From Neurospora tetrasperma FGSC 2508 (taxonomy: Eukaryota > Ascomycota > Sordariomycetes > Sordariales > Sordariaceae), in assembly GCF_000213175.1 (NCBI RefSeq), contig NW_009799179.1:2095954-2159953 (forward strand): DNA of 64,000 nt. Reading direction: 5' to 3'. The notes below the pieces were generated by a model. That model did no database searches, was not told where the DNA came from, and worked only from the letters and a program-made list of their open reading frames with translations. Position numbers and translations under genes: made by a program. Shown piece by piece: positions 62,801 through 64,000 of this stretch (the stretch's first letter is position 1; every line of letters starts with the position of its first letter).

Positions 62801-64000
62801 TGGTGGTCCGCTCAACAATCTTAAGAGCAACGGGTGTGAAGCCGGCCAAGCGCCAAAGATTGTCGTCGAAGTTGTAGGGAGTAGCAAGGACCGGGTCGCC
62901 GGTAAGAACTCCAGAACCATTGGCTCTTATCAACGCGTCATTAATGCAGGACACGGCTCCGTTTATCGCAACAGGAGTCCCATTTTTAGTGGTTGAGTGC
63001 AACAAGTTGGTGACGGAGTGCCGAGAGAGAGATCGAAACAGCGTTGATTCCATGAACTTTCCGTCGGATCGGAACACAGCTCGTGGAAGTATACTCAATA
63101 ACACCTTGTGCTCCGGAACGATAGTTCCAGCCTTGTCCCTGATAGCTCTCAGGATGTCCGACACCTCATCTTTGCCAGGATGGAAGATTTCATTTCGCAG
63201 ACCCAAAGCAGCCGAGGCCTCGTAAGTCTGGAAGCTACCAAGACAATCCTGGAAGTTACCTTGGTAACGAGGTCCCAGTCGGTAGTGCACAGCTAAGAGA
63301 TCATCACTCATGACATCCTCGAACAAGTGAGCAGAAGCAAGTGACCACTTTGAGTGTACAAGCCCCGGGCCGACTTGAGTGGCCAAGTCTCGAGGAGTGC
63401 CCAGGAAGGCCTGCACAGGGTTCGTTTTGTTGGCATTAGACGTGAAAGATGCGAAGCTGTCGGTACTGGCGTTGGAAAGTGGAGGTGTGCTCGGGTACGA
63501 TGAGCGTATCTGTTCGGCGAACTCTCCATTTACAAAAAGACTCGCTTTGCTCGTCATCAAAGTTTTGGGTTTCCGATGAACGATGGCAATGTGATACCAC
63601 CGATTTGGTTTGAAGACAACCGACTTGAATCTGACACTGGGTCTTGAAGACGTTACTGACGTCTGAAGGATGAAGTTCTTTGTATCTTTTTCTAGGTACG
63701 CCAAGAGGAAACATGTTTGGGTAGAGTCGAAGACCCCGAAAAGCGTTGTATGAGACTTGGGGTCGAACCTGTCAACACGGACCCAAGCAGTAAATGTATA
63801 TCCAGGCGCTGATTGTGGCGGGAAGGTTCTGCCGAGACTAGGTAGCTCGATAGAGGCATGGCCATGGAGTGAGAGGTCAAACTGCACAAACGGAGGACCA
63901 TTGTGCTTTTCCGACATGTCCAGGCAAAACTCGGACATGACAGCGTCCTGGCGAGAGAGCAAGAACTGGGCATCTGCAAGCTCGTCAATTCCAAGCGATA
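56856..64000 (-). CDS. BPH1: BEACH-WD40 giant protein (Bph1/Lvs/LYST family), N-terminus outside window
   Basis: Large cytosolic scaffold thought to govern vesicle and lysosome/vacuole traffic. Minus-strand exons: from beyond 64,000 to 61,373, 61,315-56,964 and 56,888-56,856, giving 2,336 visible residues; perhaps a few hundred are missing. Parts in order: a concanavalin-A-like region (HGHASIELPSLGRTFPPQS), a long helical-repeat middle, a low-complexity Ser/Pro linker (about 59.4-59.65 kb), a PH-like domain (about 58.95-59.35 kb), the BEACH domain (about 57.95-58.82 kb, with NFHYLMLVNTMAGRTFNDL, PVFPWVLADY, SSYLIRLPPF, TPEFFYLPEF and QTPHQVFTKPHP) and WD40 repeats to the C-terminus (FGHKTPVTTIAVS, DGISFLWDL, YTGDDDGRVYEWNL). 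The last exon encodes only ten residues (YEWNLIQRER). One intron (61,316-61,372, 57 nt) is a multiple of three without a stop, and is called from GTAAGC, CTAAC and TTTACAG signals. Confidence 0.93.

Overview
The window looks like part of a filamentous ascomycete genome, most likely a Sordariomycete and probably Sordariales. This is inferred from short introns with fungal GTATGT/GTAAGT donors and CTAAC branch sites, from the close match of the coding genes to Neurospora-type proteins, and from a large AT-saturated block of transposon fossils with the C-to-T/G-to-A pattern left by repeat-induced point mutation (RIP).

Layout. (1) 1-5.1 kb: normal composition, with one six-exon gene for a BAR-PH-ArfGAP protein (Csx2 type). 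(2) 5.1-49.9 kb: an AT-rich, gene-free island made of mobile elements. A 1.87 kb Fot1-like DNA transposon (5,349-7,217) lies at its left side. Most of the rest is a nest of five Ty3/gypsy-like LTR elements that can be untangled from LTR lengths and target-site duplications. The oldest is E (9,648-49,159, minus strand, 288-bp LTRs, duplication ATAAA). Into E went B (15,027-39,065, plus, 262-bp LTRs, duplication GGCAG/GGTAG) and D (40,075-47,441, plus, 223-bp LTRs, duplication TTTAA). Into the left LTR of B went C (15,261-32,124, minus, 682/679-bp LTRs, 4-bp duplication). Into C went A (18,636-26,528, plus, same family as B, duplication GAAGT/AAAGT). All are fossils with dozens of breaks. A 36-bp inverted repeat sits at both outer edges of the island. 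An assembly gap of 682 N lies inside A.

(3) 49.9-64 kb: normal composition with four housekeeping genes. These are phosphomannomutase (plus, three exons), the OST48/Wbp1 subunit of oligosaccharyltransferase (minus, three exons), the 9.5 kDa complex I subunit (plus, two exons) and a BEACH/WD40 giant protein of the Bph1/Lvs/LYST family (minus, its N-terminus running off the window).

The genes are not an operon-like system, but there is a mild functional theme. Phosphomannomutase supplies mannose-1-phosphate for GDP-mannose and dolichol-linked glycans. OST48 is part of the complex that transfers those glycans to proteins in the ER. Csx2 and the BEACH protein act in membrane traffic. I found no convincing novel gene system. 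The most informative material is the fully resolvable nest of elements, the inverted repeat bracketing it, and a few splice or C-terminal oddities in the host genes.
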